This document shows positions 49,700 to 61,800 of a DNA stretch of 64,000 bases, piece by piece (within the stretch, counting starts at the first letter, position 1; each line of letters opens with the position of its first letter). Where the stretch lies: contig JAYMSP010000099.1 of the NCBI GenBank assembly GCA_036897095.1, positions 1 through 64,000 on the forward strand. The letters are read 5' to 3'. Source of the stretch: Plantago elongata. Taxonomy: Eukaryota; Streptophyta; Magnoliopsida; Lamiales; Plantaginaceae. The position numbers were made by a program, and so were the translations under genes. Below the pieces are notes generated by a model. The model worked only from the letters and a program-made list of their open reading frames with translations, was not told the DNA's origin and searched no databases.

Positions 49700-51744
49700 A
49701 TGGAGAAACAAGGATCCGGCTCAAGCTCAAGCTTGAGTGAGTTACAATGCGTTGGGAGACTGGAAATCGAGAGCCCGAAGCTCGAGAGCTTTCTGTGCGG
49801 ATCTATTCCCATAATCACCGACGAAGCTTTCCACGACTTTACCTCACCTGCCCTTGTTTCCTCTTCAGATACGTACGTCATATTTTCAATTTTTATCATG
49901 AAAATTATGGTTCCACTTCTAATTTTGGAGTTAATTTTGTTAACCAATTTGATTGAACTGGATAGTTTGTTAGTGACTTAGAATTAGAATTATGGTTTTG
50001 AAGATTAATTGGTGAATGGTTGGATGTATTCGAGCTCGATTTGTTCGGTTCCTTTCCAGTAGAGTGTGTCATTAATACATTTTGTCCCGGAAATGTTTGG
50101 AGTGCTTAATGGTGTACTCATGTGTGGGAAATTCTTACATTTTTAAACATGTCTACTTGTTTATTTTCATACTTGGACTTTCTGCCGTTAATCCGCGAAC
50201 AAGTAAAATTAATTGATTCGGAACTGTAGTTATATAATGTGTTCGATGAATTGTAGTACATGGCAAAACATTCTGTCTCTATATTATGCTGAATTGCTCA
50301 TGTCCTCTTCTTGATCATCTCATGCATTACTACTTATCAAGAAATGAGAGAAACTGTGTTGATAGGGCTTGACGTTTGCAATTTTGCAGCATTGTGATCC
50401 TTTTTTTATGTGCTTAAATTGAAATAGGGTAGGAGCTCCAAGGTATCAGATGATTTATTCAGAAGCATATCTGAATAAGCCACCTACGATTTCTAGTACT
50501 CCAGATAAACTACTCCCAGTTACACCTGTAGAGTCGAGGTTTAGAGAAGGTAAGCATCTTGTAATTTGCAGCATCGATTGCACGTAACATTTTGCTTTCT
50601 GAATGATCTTTTTACGTATGGTTTTGATTTGTCAAGTTCTGAAGTTCGCTGTGATGTGATGCACTCTTTTTGTAGTGTAAAGGCTTTGAAATGTTAAATC
50701 ATTATCTTTTGTTTTTGCTTTACTTGGGACTTGGTAATTTGAAAGTGTTCAGAACCTTTTGGGGTTAAATTTATGTCAACCATAAGGAACTGAATCTTTC
50801 CAGAAGCAACTCCCATCACGTCAAACCTTACAAGGAAAGGCGAAGCACTAGCTGTATCTGGTCTGGCAGAGTGTGGGGGTGAAATCAATGTGATTGGACA
50901 GACACATATCCTTAATACTGGGTATGACCTTATGCATCATTATTGCAGTTCTATCTGATAAAGATTCTCGTTCTCAAGTACTCTGTGGCCCAGGTCTGAT
51001 ATTGAAGGTGGACAGAAACTTCTCCAAAGTCAAAACCATCAGACAAAACCAAAGAAAACAGATGACACGACAACAGCTAGAAACACCATGTGGTCCCATG
51101 CAGAAGATCTGGCACTCATCTCCGCTTTCATGCAAATGAGCCAAGATGGCACTATAGGTAAGAAGCAGACGTACAAGGGCTTGTTCAAGAAAGTGGAAGA
51201 AAAGTATAAGGAAATATATTTGGGTGGTATGGCAGTGGGTCTCAATCCCCGAACAGCAGATTCACTCCGCGGTAGATGGACTAGGATGAAGGAAGAGGTT
51301 AATGCATTCGTCTTGGCTTTTGATGAGGCCTCGAGATTGGTTAAGAACCGGAGTGGTCACAATGAAGATGAGACACTAAAGTCTGCATTACAACTTTACA
51401 GAGCATCACATAATAAGCAACAGGATTTCAAATTGCTTCATGCTTGGACTTCTTTGAAAGAATACCCGGAGTGGGGAAAAAAAATGAATCAACATCATCC
51501 AAAAGTTCCAGTTAGTACGATAGATGATCACATGGAAGAATTTGGTGGCAGCGGAAGCAAGCGTTTCAGGTTGAGTGAAGACGGTGTGGAGAATTGCAAA
51601 AAGCATATAGGTCTTGACAAGGCAAAGATTGCCCAGAAAGGTGCAGCTTCATCTAACTCGCACATGAATAATATAAGCGAAGGATCTGTTTCATTCACTT
51701 ATTCTTATCCTTCTCACTGTGAGGCTGAATCACAATTACAATGA
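49700..51744 (+). CDS. fusion gene A: EDRF1 N-terminus joined to a Myb-like, NAM-associated domain
   Basis: Exons 49700-49872, 50428-50549, 50804-50921 and 50994-51744 join in frame to 387 aa. Residues 1 to about 155 copy the start of the EDRF1 homologue at 58.8 kb: MEKQGSGSSSSLSELQCVGR, then ESFLCGSIPI, PVTPVESRFRE, TRKGEALAVSGLAE and SDIEGGQKLL. From Met170 the sequence changes to a Myb/trihelix-like domain, MWSHAEDLALISAFMQMSQD, TADSLRGRWTRMKEEVNAF, LLHAWTSLKEYPEW, as in NAM-associated proteins and PIF/Harbinger accessory proteins. Exons 1-3 share splice positions with EDRF1. Exon 3 lacks 26 codons present in EDRF1. The start ATG is kept. The C-terminal coiled coil of fusion gene C is absent; the protein stops after EAESQLQ. 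Expression is unknown; the intact frame suggests a real or very recent gene. Confidence 0.75.
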
Positions 51745-51851
51745 TTTTGTGGACCAAAACGAGTTGTCTTTTTAATTCTTCTTCATTAATCGGGCATTTT
51801 GTAGTGTCTGTGATCTAATAAACATTTTGGCTCATCGATTCAGTAGTAGCA

Positions 51852-53704
51852 GTGGAGAACCAAGCATCAGCCTCAACCTTGCCAGACTTGCAATGCACCG
51901 GGAAACTAAAACTTGAGAGCCTGAAGCCCGTGGGCTTTCTCTGTGAATCAATTCCCATCAACACCGACGAAGCTATCCAAGATTTCACCTCAGCTGCCCT
52001 TGTCCCCCCTTCAGATAAGTACGTAACATTTTCACTTGTTTATTATAAAAATTTCATGGTTCCGCTATTAATTTTGAAGTTACTTTTGTTAAAACAATCG
52101 GATTAAATTGGAGAACTGTTAATATTAGTCTATTTCTATTGTTGCTGAAGCTCAAATAGAGTGAGAAAGGTGTGGGGAAGTTGTTTAGTGACCGGTAACT
52201 TTGGTTTTGAAGATTAATGGTGAAGTCTTAGATTATTTGAGTTCAGTTTGTTTGTTTCCTTTTCAGTAGAGTGTGTTTTGACACCATTTTGTCCTGGAAA
52301 TGGGTGGTTTGCTTGCTGGTGTATTATGCTGCGTCCTTTTCTTGATGATCTTTTTGACTTCTTATCAAGAAATGATAGAAACTGTGTGTAGGATAGGGCA
52401 TGGTGTTTGCCCTTCTGCAGCGTTTTGATCGTTTTTTTTTTTTTTTTTTTTTTTTGTGCTTTAATTGAAATAGGTTAAGTGCTGCAAGGTATCAGATGAT
52501 TTCTTCAGAAAGGGATCTGTATACGCTAACTACGCTTTCTAGTACTTCAGATAAAGTATTCCCAGTTACACCTATAGAGTCGAGGTCTAGAGAAGGTAAG
52601 CCTTCTTCGTAGTTTGCAGAATCAACTACACACAACACTTTTCTTTTCTTTTCTTTTCTTTTAAATGATCTTTTTACCCATGGTTTCGATTTTGTCAAAT
52701 TCTGAAGTTTAACGTAATGTGTTGCGCGCACATCTTTTGGGTAGCGTAAAGGTTTTTGCAATGCTAAATTGCTTTCTTTTATTTTTTATTATTTATTTTT
52801 TATGTACTTGGGACTTGCTAATTCAGAAGCACCAATGCAAGGGGGTCCCATCATTTTGAACCTTACAAGCAAAGGCGAACGACTAGCTGTATCTGGTCTG
52901 GCAGAGTATCGCGATGAAATAGATGTGATGGGAAAGACACTTGTCCTTAATACTGGGTATGACTTTATGCATCATTACTGACGTTCTGTCTGTTAAACCT
53001 TTTCGTTATTAAGTACTCTGTGGCACAGGCCTGATATTGAAGAGGGAGAGAAATTTATCCAAAGACAAAACCATCAGACAAAACCGAAGAATATAGACGG
53101 CATGACAACTACTAGAAACACCATGTGGTCCCATGTGGAAGATCTGGCACTCATCTCTGCTTTCATGCAAATGTGCCAAGATGCCACTATTGGTAAGAAG
53201 CAGACATACAAGGGCTTCTTCAGGAAAGTGGAGGTTAAGTATAATGAAATTCGTTTGGGTGGTATGATAGTGGGTCTCAGTCCTCGAACAGCAGATTCAC
53301 TCCGTGGTAGATGGACTAGGATGATGGAAGATGTTAATGCATTCATCTCGGCTTTTAATGAGGCCTCGAGATTGTTCGAGGACAGGAGCTGTCATGATGG
53401 AGATGCTATACTTAAGTCTGCATTACAACTATACAGATCGTCACATAAAAAGCAACAGGATTTCAAATTGCTTCATGCTTGGACTTCTTTGAAGGAATAC
53501 CCCGAGTGGGAAAAAATAAAGGATCAATATTATCCAAAAGCTCCAGTTGGTACAACAGATGATCCAATGGAAGAAACTGGTGGCAGCGGAATCAAGCGTT
53601 TGAGGTTGAGCCAAGACAATATTGAGAGTTGCAAACAGCCTATGTGTTTTGATAAGGCAAAGAGCGCCCAGAAAGGTATAACTTCATCTAACCCATATTT
53701 GTAG
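51852..53704 (+). CDS. fusion gene B: EDRF1 N-terminus joined to a Myb-like domain, GTG at the EDRF1 start
   Basis: Exons 51852-52018, 52474-52595, 52827-52956 and 53029-53704 join in frame to 364 codons. The EDRF1-like part reads ENQASASTLPDLQCTGKL, VGFLCESIPI, VFPVTPIESRSRE, KGERLAVSGLAEYRDEIDV, with the same 26-codon gap as gene A. The Myb-like domain begins at MWSH (residue 172). The codon matching the EDRF1 ATG is GTG at 51852; the nearest upstream in-frame codons hold no ATG before a stop. Translation may start inside, for example at MTTTRNTMW (53102), or exon 1 may be joined to an upstream exon at the acceptor-like ATTCAG just before it. The end is short, stopping at TSSNPYL, where gene C continues. 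Gene or early pseudogene. Confidence 0.6.
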
Positions 53705-53909
53705 TAAAAATCTATAAGAGAGCATTCCCTAATTCTTATCCTGCTCATTATGAGGTTGAATCACAATAAGATAGATTTTAATTTTAGGGTCAAAATGAGT
53801 TTTCATTTTCATCTTTTCATTAACTGGGCATATTGTATAAGAATTGGGAAAAGAAAACAATTGTCTGTATCTAACAGACATATTTGCTCATTAAAATTCA
53901 GTAGTAGCA

Positions 53910-56107
53910 GTGGAAAAGCAACCATCGGCAGACTTGCAATGCATCGGTAAACTGGATCATGTGAGCCCGAAACCCGTGGACTTTCTCTGCGAATCTATTC
54001 CCGTCACCACTGCCGAAGCTTTCCACAATTTCACCTCAACTGCCCTTGTTCCCTCTTCAGATACGTACGCAACATTTTTACTTGTTTATTATGAAAGTTT
54101 CATGGTTCCGCTATTAATTTTGAACGAACTTTTGATAAACAATTGGATTAAATTGGAGAATTGTTATTATTCTACTCTTATTGTTACTGTAGCTCAAATA
54201 GAGGGGAAAGGAGTGGGGAAGTTGGTTAGGGACTGGTAACTTTGGATGTGAAGATTAATTGGTGAATTGTTAGATTATTCGAGCTCAGTGTGTTTGTTTC
54301 CTTTTAAGTAGAGTGCTTTATGACTAAATTTTGTCCCGGATGTGGGTGGTGCTTAATGGTGTATTATGATGCGTCCTGTTGTAGATTTTTTATTGATTTC
54401 TTATCAAGAAATGAAAGAAGCAATGTGTCGGATAAGACTTTATGTTTACAATTCTCCAAAGATGTAATTGTTTGTGCTTTAATTGAAATTAGGGTAAGTG
54501 CTCCAAGGTGTCAGATGATTTCTTCAGAACGGGATCTGTATACTATACCTACAATTTCTAGTACTCCGGATGTACTCCCAGTTACACCTGTAGAGTCGAG
54601 GTCTAGAGAAGGTAAGCATTCTTCGTAATTTGCAGAATCAATTGTGCATGCCATTTTTCTTTGTTTAAATGATCTTTTACCTATGGTTTCGATTTTTTCA
54701 AATTCCGAAGTTTGCTGTAATGTGATGCATGCACATTTTTTGGGTAGTGTAAAGGTTTTGCTATGCTAAATTGCTTTCTTTTGTTTTTTGTTTTGTTTTT
54801 TTTAACCTTGGTACTTGGTAATTTGAAAGTGTTCAAAAACTTTTGTGGTTAAATTTATGGTAGCCATTAAGAACTGCATCTTTTCAGAAGCACCTTCGCA
54901 AGGGGGTTCCATCATGTCAAAGTCAGACCTTACAAGCAAAGGCGAAGCACTAGCTGTATCTGGTCTGGCAGAGTATCAGGATGAAATAGATATGATGGGA
55001 CATTCAGCTGTTCTTAATCCTGGGTATGACTTTATGCATCATTATTGCAGTTCTCTCTAATTAAAGTTATCGTTCTCAAGTACTCTGTGGCACAGGCCTG
55101 ATATTGAAGATGGAGAGAAACTTTTCCAAAGACAAAACCATCATAAAAAACCGAGGAATACAGATGACACGACACCTAGAAACACCATGTGGTCCCATGC
55201 GGAAGATCTGGCACTCATCTCTGCATTCATGCAAATGAGCCAAGATGCCACTATTGGTAAAAAGCAGACATACAAGGGCTTCTTCAAGAAAGTGGAAGAG
55301 AAGTATAAGGAAATACATTTGGGTGGTATGATAGTGGGTCTCAGTCCTCGAACAGCAGATTCACTCCGCGGTAGATGGACTAGGATGATGGAAGATATTA
55401 ATGCATTCCTCTCAGCTTTTAATGAGGCCTCGAGATTGGTCGAGAACGGGAGTTGTCATAATGAAGATGGCATACTAAAGTCTGCATTACAACTGTACAG
55501 CGCATCACATAAAAAGCAACACAATTTCAAACTTCTTCATGCTTGGACTTCTTTGAAGGAATACCCCGACTGGGAAAAAAAAAAGAATCGTTTTCATCCA
55601 AAAGCTCCAGATGCTACGAAGGATGATCCAATGGAAGATAATAGTGATAGAGGAACCAAGCGTTTCAGGTTGAGCAATGACAATGCTGAGAGTCACAAAC
55701 AGCCTATAGGTCCTGATATGGCAAAGAGCGCCCAGAAAGGTGCAACTTCATCAAACTCACATATGGATAATATTAGCGAGGGATCTGCATCATTCACCAA
55801 TTCATATCCTGCTCATTTAGCGTTAAATTGTAAGAAATTGCAGATCGAACGTGAGAGGTTGGAGTATAAGAAATTGCAGCTTGAGAAAAAAAAGCTCGAG
55901 TACCTTTGTTCAAAGATGGATGCTGAGAATGAGGTTCGGGCACTGAAAGCTCAGGCTCAAAAGGAACTTGCTGAAGCTCAGATAGCAGCTGCCAAAGTTA
56001 CTAAGATGGGATTGCTGGTGCAATTGTCTCAGCTTCAGAATCAGGATAAGTTAAAACCTGATATGCTAGCAATGTTAGAGGCATTGAAGAAGGAGTTGTT
56101 TCCGTGA
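53910..56107 (+). CDS. fusion gene C: EDRF1 N-terminus, Myb-like domain and C-terminal coiled coil
   Basis: Exons 53910-54064, 54493-54611, 54888-55023 and 55096-56107 join in frame to 473 codons. It is the longest of the three. Residues 1 to about 155 follow EDRF1 (SADLQCIGKLD, VDFLCESIPV, KGEALAVSGLAEYQDEIDM) with the shared exon 3 gap. The Myb-like domain runs from MWSHAEDLALISAFMQMSQD (Met168) to about 300. After a Ser/Asn linker, residues 378-473 form a charged coiled coil (KKLQIERERLEYKKLQLEKK, ending MLEALKKELFP), the usual tail of NAM-associated and Harbinger Myb-like proteins. This is probably the arrangement from which A and B were shortened. As in gene B, GTG (53910) stands at the EDRF1 start, so the true start may be MWSH at 55187 or lie in an upstream exon. 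Confidence 0.68.
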
Positions 56108-57420
56108 AGTTATGATTCAAGTCTGGTTTCCATATATACTGTTATTATTGTCCGTTGTTAGAATTATCATGTCAAGTGTGACTTCTTTTGTGAGATTGCC
56201 AAATTTTCACCAGAAGAATTAGATATGATCATATGATCAAATTTTCACTTGGAGGCATTCAATGATCAATCTTTGTAATTACAGGAGCATATAAGTTATA
56301 GAGGCTGTTATGAGATGAATTTGTTGAAAACAAGAGGAGCATGTTGACAAATGTACATGTTGTAATATTACACAACGTGAATAGCTGTAGGGTATAAATT
56401 TAACATTTTGTGAAGACAAAATTACTTCTAGACTCTCTTGCATATCGTAAATACACATTAGTATTTCTTAATTTATCCAATTCGGTGCAAAATAATTATA
56501 CTTTAGTCCACAAATTTAAATAAATTCGGAAGAAAATATGGAAAAGTCAATTTTACTCCTCACATGTTATTTTGATTTTAAAAGTTGTCAAACGATCAAA
56601 TATTTTAAAATTTTGCAATCCAAGTCCTCGAATATCTAATTTTTTTTATTTGTTACCCATAAGATTTAGAAACTCAAAAAGCTCACAAACATCTATTTCA
56701 ATTTGTAAATTATCCCCAATTTCAAATCTAAATCATATCAAGAATTTGAACATTTATAATTGAATCCAAAAATTGAATTGTTTAAGATCAAAATATTTTA
56801 TCAAAATTGGAGCATAACAGCTATGATCGGAGTTGTTCTGCTATTCTGATTTTTAGCAACAACACCTCCATATCGGAGCTGACATTCAGCTCCAATCTCC
56901 AAATTTAAATTTTTTTTTTTTAGAAGAAGAAAGATGAACAAATCCGTCAGATAAGAAGAATAAAATAAGTAATTTGCGAAATGAAGGAAGAAAGAAGTTG
57001 GAGAAGAAGTATGGTTGTTTCTAATATTTTTAATCTAAAAAAATTATAAGGCCATGTTTGGTTGTTTCATTCGAAACAACTTAATTAAGCCAATTAACAT
57101 AATTATGGATCTTTATTTTAAACTGTAATTGTTCAACTAAGTGGCACGAAAGTGATAAACAACATTGATAGTCCTATGTAATTATCCTTCTTGCGTAAGC
57201 TTTTAAATTCTACTCAATTGATTAATTATAATCAAGTCAACAGATCAGGTTAATGACTTCGATTCCAAACAAAAACTACAATAGTGGCTAAATCGCGTTT
57301 GGGCCCAAAGCTAGCCATTAGGTCGGGTTTTGTAGAGCCGAATCGACTATATATAACATGTAACTTGGACGTAAACGCACAACTCGATCGCTCACAAATT
57401 TCATATATCACATTCAATGT
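56108..57420. other. 3' flank of fusion gene C with an RMR-derived scrap
   Basis: AAATTTTCACCAGAAGAATT at about 56200-56220 matches the coding start region of RMR copy 2 (46728-46750) in the same orientation, and the sequence beyond follows the RMR copy 2 upstream region to about 57270. A TA-rich TATA-like stretch (CTATATATAACATG) lies at 57347-57360, ahead of a small reading frame. No other gene seen. Confidence 0.5.
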
Positions 57421-57603
57421 ATGGAAAAAAACGCAGATTCTCTCTGCCAAAAGAAAGGAAACAAAACTTACCGATCTAGCTCGATTCAACCTAAAAAATC
57501 GAGATTCAAGTTAGAACTCGATCGGATAATGGAAGCTAAGCTGGTACAATATCATCGAATCTATAGAATGATCGATCAGAAAAGGTTGGCGATCTATTCA
57601 TAA
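57421..57603 (+). CDS. possible small basic protein, unrecognised
   Basis: A 60-codon frame starts MEKNADSLCQKKGNKTYRSS and ends MIDQKRLAIYS. It is rich in Lys and Arg, helical in character and has no signal peptide. Support comes only from a TATA-like sequence about 65 bp upstream and a locally GC-richer composition than the surrounding spacer. It could equally be chance. Confidence 0.25.
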   Translation: MEKNADSLCQKKGNKTYRSSSIQPKKSRFKLELDRIMEAKLVQYHRIYRMIDQKRLAIYS

Positions 57604-58822
57604 TTAATTTCTATGTTCTCTGAAAGTAGATCGTCAATTTTGTAATTTATTACGACTTGTGATATGGTTAATTAATGTTTTGAATGATTAATTTAGATTT
57701 GATTCACACATAGCTGAAAAATCATGAATGAACAATTGTCAAAAATAATCGTTAAGCTGTAGTATTCATGTTGATTGGCATTGATTTGATAATCATCTGA
57801 AATAAATAATTAAGCTATTTCAGTTTAAACATAAAATGGTTAGTGTTATTGTTGATTTTAGTACAAATTGATAATCTTATATCGTTGTGTATCATGAAAA
57901 GTGTGAAAATGTATATTGCGATTTTCATTCGATTTTTTAAAACTTTAATTACGGTTCAAATAAAAGAACGTATAATTTTGAACCAACCGTCATGTCCGGC
58001 TCAGGTTCTTTCTTTTTTAGATTAGAAGAGGTAAAAAAGTGTGATTTATTTATATTTTATATGTTTGACCAAATTTATAAAAAAAATTGAAGGATCTGCA
58101 CATATAGTAAATTTTTTTAGGCTTTTTCATCATCAAACATAAAACGGGAAGATAGAATTTTAGGATATTTATTACCCTCTTATCCAATTTGAACTTTCTT
58201 GCTTTTTCTCTTTAAAGAGAAAGTAATAGTAACATTTGTATATGATATTTATTTTGATAAGTAGTAAATGGTTAATAAAATAGGAGAGTTTGAAGAAAAT
58301 GATAATAAAGTATAAATAGATATAAAAAATAATTAATGAGTGTGGTAAAATATTTTCTAACTAAATTTAAGAAGTTTGTAATAATACTTCAAATAAGATA
58401 TTATGCTGTTTTTATTCGATCGGGGAAGTACTTAGGTATAGAAAGGCAGGCGATTCCAATCTTGATGTTCAATAACCGTGTCCATGAGTAAATGTCGATC
58501 ACATTTTCGTTTGTGTGGGTAGACGAACCTTAACTTAATCCACTGCCTTCAGACTTCAGTTACGTAACCAAATCAAAATTCAATTACGAAGAGAGTCATG
58601 CTACATAATACAATAGACTTCCTTCATTTCGATTTTAACTTACCATACTATATTTTTGATCAATTTTATCTTTAAAGTTCTGTTAGACGACGAGTAAGAT
58701 AAAACAAAGGGTAAGTATAACCCCGTATTTAATTGTGTTTTCATTTCTTTCTCCTTGTTCATAAACCGGACATATTCTAGAACAATTGGGAAAACAAAAT
58801 CAAGTGTCTGCTCTGCCCTCTG
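57604..58822. other. AT-rich spacer and promoter region of EDRF1
   Basis: The last 100 bp (CATATTCTAGAACAATTGGG and following) recur before fusion gene C near 53828-53860, so part of the EDRF1 upstream region was copied along with the exons. No gene seen. Confidence 0.5.
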
Positions 58823-58837
58823 ATGCACACTTTGGCG

Positions 58838-61800
58838 ATGGAGAAACAAGGATCGGGCTCAAGCTCGAGTGAGTTACAATGCGTTGGGAGACTGGAAATC
58901 GAGAGCCCGAAGCCCGTGGGATTTCTCTGCGGATCAATTCCCATCACCACCGACGAAGCTTTTCACGATTACACCTCAGCTGCCCTTGTCCCCTCTTCCG
59001 ATACGTGCGTTACATTTCCACTTGTTCATCATCAAAATAAAGTTATTGTTCCGCTACTAACTTTGATAAAACAATTGGAATGAACTGGAGAATTGTTGAT
59101 ATAGTGTTTAATTGTGTTGTTACGCTAGCTTAAAAACAGTGAGAAAGGTGTGGCTAAGTTGTTCATTAGATTATAATTATGGTTTTGATTCTTTTGAAGA
59201 TTAATTGGTGGATTGTTTGACGTATTCGAGCTCGATTTGTTCGGTTCCTTTACAGTAGAGTGTGTTATGAATACATTTTATTCCAGAAATGTGTGGAGGC
59301 CTGGTTTTGCTTATTGGGGAAATTGATGGATTTGTATACATGTCTTATTGGTAATTTTTGTATTTGGACTATCTGCGGTTTATCCGTGAACAAGTGAAAT
59401 TAGCTTATTCCAGTATATTGAGCTTTTGTTTGATTATGTTTTTGATGAGTTATAATACATGGTATTGAATGTGCTGTTCTCTTCTTGATAAACTTGCTGA
59501 TTAGTGATTATTCATCAACAAATGAAGGGAAGTGTGTGTTGGATAGGACTTGATGTTTGAAATTATGCAGCATTGTGATGATTTTTTTTTTTTAATGTTC
59601 TTTAATGGAAATAGGGTAAAAGCTCCAAGGTATCAGATGATTCCTACGGAAACGGATCTGAATTCGCTACCGACGCTTTCTTGTATACCAGATAAAGTTA
59701 TCCCAGTTACACCAGTAGAGTTGAGGTCTAGAGAAGGTAAGCATCTTCTTAATCTGCAGAATTAAGTGCGTATAACATTTTGTGCTCTTGTCTTTGCTTG
59801 AAGAACATACCAAGTACGTGTTGTATTGGGTGTTTCACAGTCTTACTCTTACCTTAGAAGGTTTGGTGGAATAAATGTGGAGTTCCATTTTTACAGCATC
59901 ATTCTGGATAACATGATATATTAGCTCAGTTCTCGACATTTATCTGAAAATTGAATTGGTTAATGTGCGCTAAGTCAATGATTTGTTAGGTTTCAGAGGA
60001 TTGGGGCAAGAGAAAGGTTTGTAATGTTAAATTGCTTTCTTTTTTACTTGGGACCTGGTAATTTGAAAGCGTTAAAAAAAAATTTTGGGGTTAAATTTTT
60101 GTCAACCATAAGAAATGCCATCTTTTCAGAGGCACCATCGCAAGGGAGTCACATCACGTCAAGTCTTACAAGAAAAGGCGAAGCACTAGCTGTATCTGGT
60201 CTGGCAGAGTATGGGGATGAAATAGATGTGATCGCCCCAGCTGACATTTTGAAACAGATATTCAAGATACCTTACTCCAAAAGTCGAGTCTCAATTGCAG
60301 TCCGCCGTGTTGGACAGACACTTGTCCTTAATTCTGGGTATGATTCTTTTCATCATATTTCATTTTTATCTATTAAATTAAATGTTCTCGTTCTCAAATA
60401 CTCTGTGGCACAGGCCTGATATTGAAGAGGGGGAGAAACTTATTCGTAGACAACACCGTCAGCCAAAATGTGTAGACCAGTCCTTATTTCTGAATTTCGC
60501 TATGCATTCAGTTCGAATGGAGGCTTGTGATTGTCCACCAAGTCACAATTCTTCCTCAAATGAGAATTATGGATCATCGATCTATTCCAAGCAATACATG
60601 CCAAATGAAGTGCCACTTGGGTCCTCCAATCATGGAAAACAAGGACATGCATCCTTCAGGGCGGATGCTGACCTTTGTGAAGATGAAGCAGATGTACATG
60701 GTCAAGGTTTCCCGCAGGATGAGAAGGGAAAATTCGTTTTGGGAAAGAAGAATAAGAGAAACAAAGGCCGTGAAACTGTCAAGAAGGTTGCAGAAGTTAA
60801 AGAAAAAACACGGGGTCCTGTTCAAGAATCTGAAAAGTACAGGAAAACTGGTGATGATGGATTCTTAAGGGTGTTGTTTTGGCAGTTTCACAATTTCCGT
60901 ATGCTTCTGGGTAGTGACTTACTAATTTTCAGCAACGAAAAGTATGTTGCTGTGAGCTTGCATTTGTGGGATGTCTCACGGAAGGTGGTTACTCAACCTT
61001 GCATCAGATTTATAGGCCCCATCTTATTCCCACCCCTCTTTATTTTTTGATTATGAACTGTGATTCTGTGATCCATTATCCACGTACTTATCTCCAAAGC
61101 TGCATACAGGTTACTCCATTGACCTGGCTCGAAGCTTGGCTGGACAACTATATGGCTAATGTTCCTGAATTAGCTATCTGCTATCATCAGGATGGTGTTG
61201 TTCAAGGTTACGAGCTTCTGAAAACGGATGATATTTTTCTACTGAAGGGTATATCTGATGATGGAACTCCTGCTTTTTATCCCCATGTCGTCCAGCAAAA
61301 TGGACTTTCAGTTATGAGGTTCCTGCAGGAAAACTGCAAACAAGAGCCCGGTGCCTACTGGGTAGAAATCTTTCTCGGACTGCTCTTCTCAAATTTCTCT
61401 TGTTGGTTTTAATGTTTCTCTAACTTAGTGCTTCATTGTGGCAGCTATACAAAAGTGCTGGAGAAGATGTAATCCAATTGTTTGATCTTTCTGTCATTCC
61501 CAAAAATCACACTGCTGATAGTTGTCATGATAGCTCTAGTTCTTTGCCATCTTTGATTTACAGAGGGAGAAGTGATTCTATACTCGCCTTGGGCACTTTG
61601 CTATACCGCATTGCGCACAGACTTTCACTCTCAATGGTGCAGTACAGTTATATACTTATATTGTTATTTTTCCTTTCTTCTTCCTAACTAAAATTTGCTA
61701 AAAGATTTTCTGTGGCAGTCCTCGGATAAAAGGGCAAGGTGTGCTAGGCTTTTCCAAAAATGTCTCACTTTCCTTGATGAACCGGATCATTTGGTATGTT

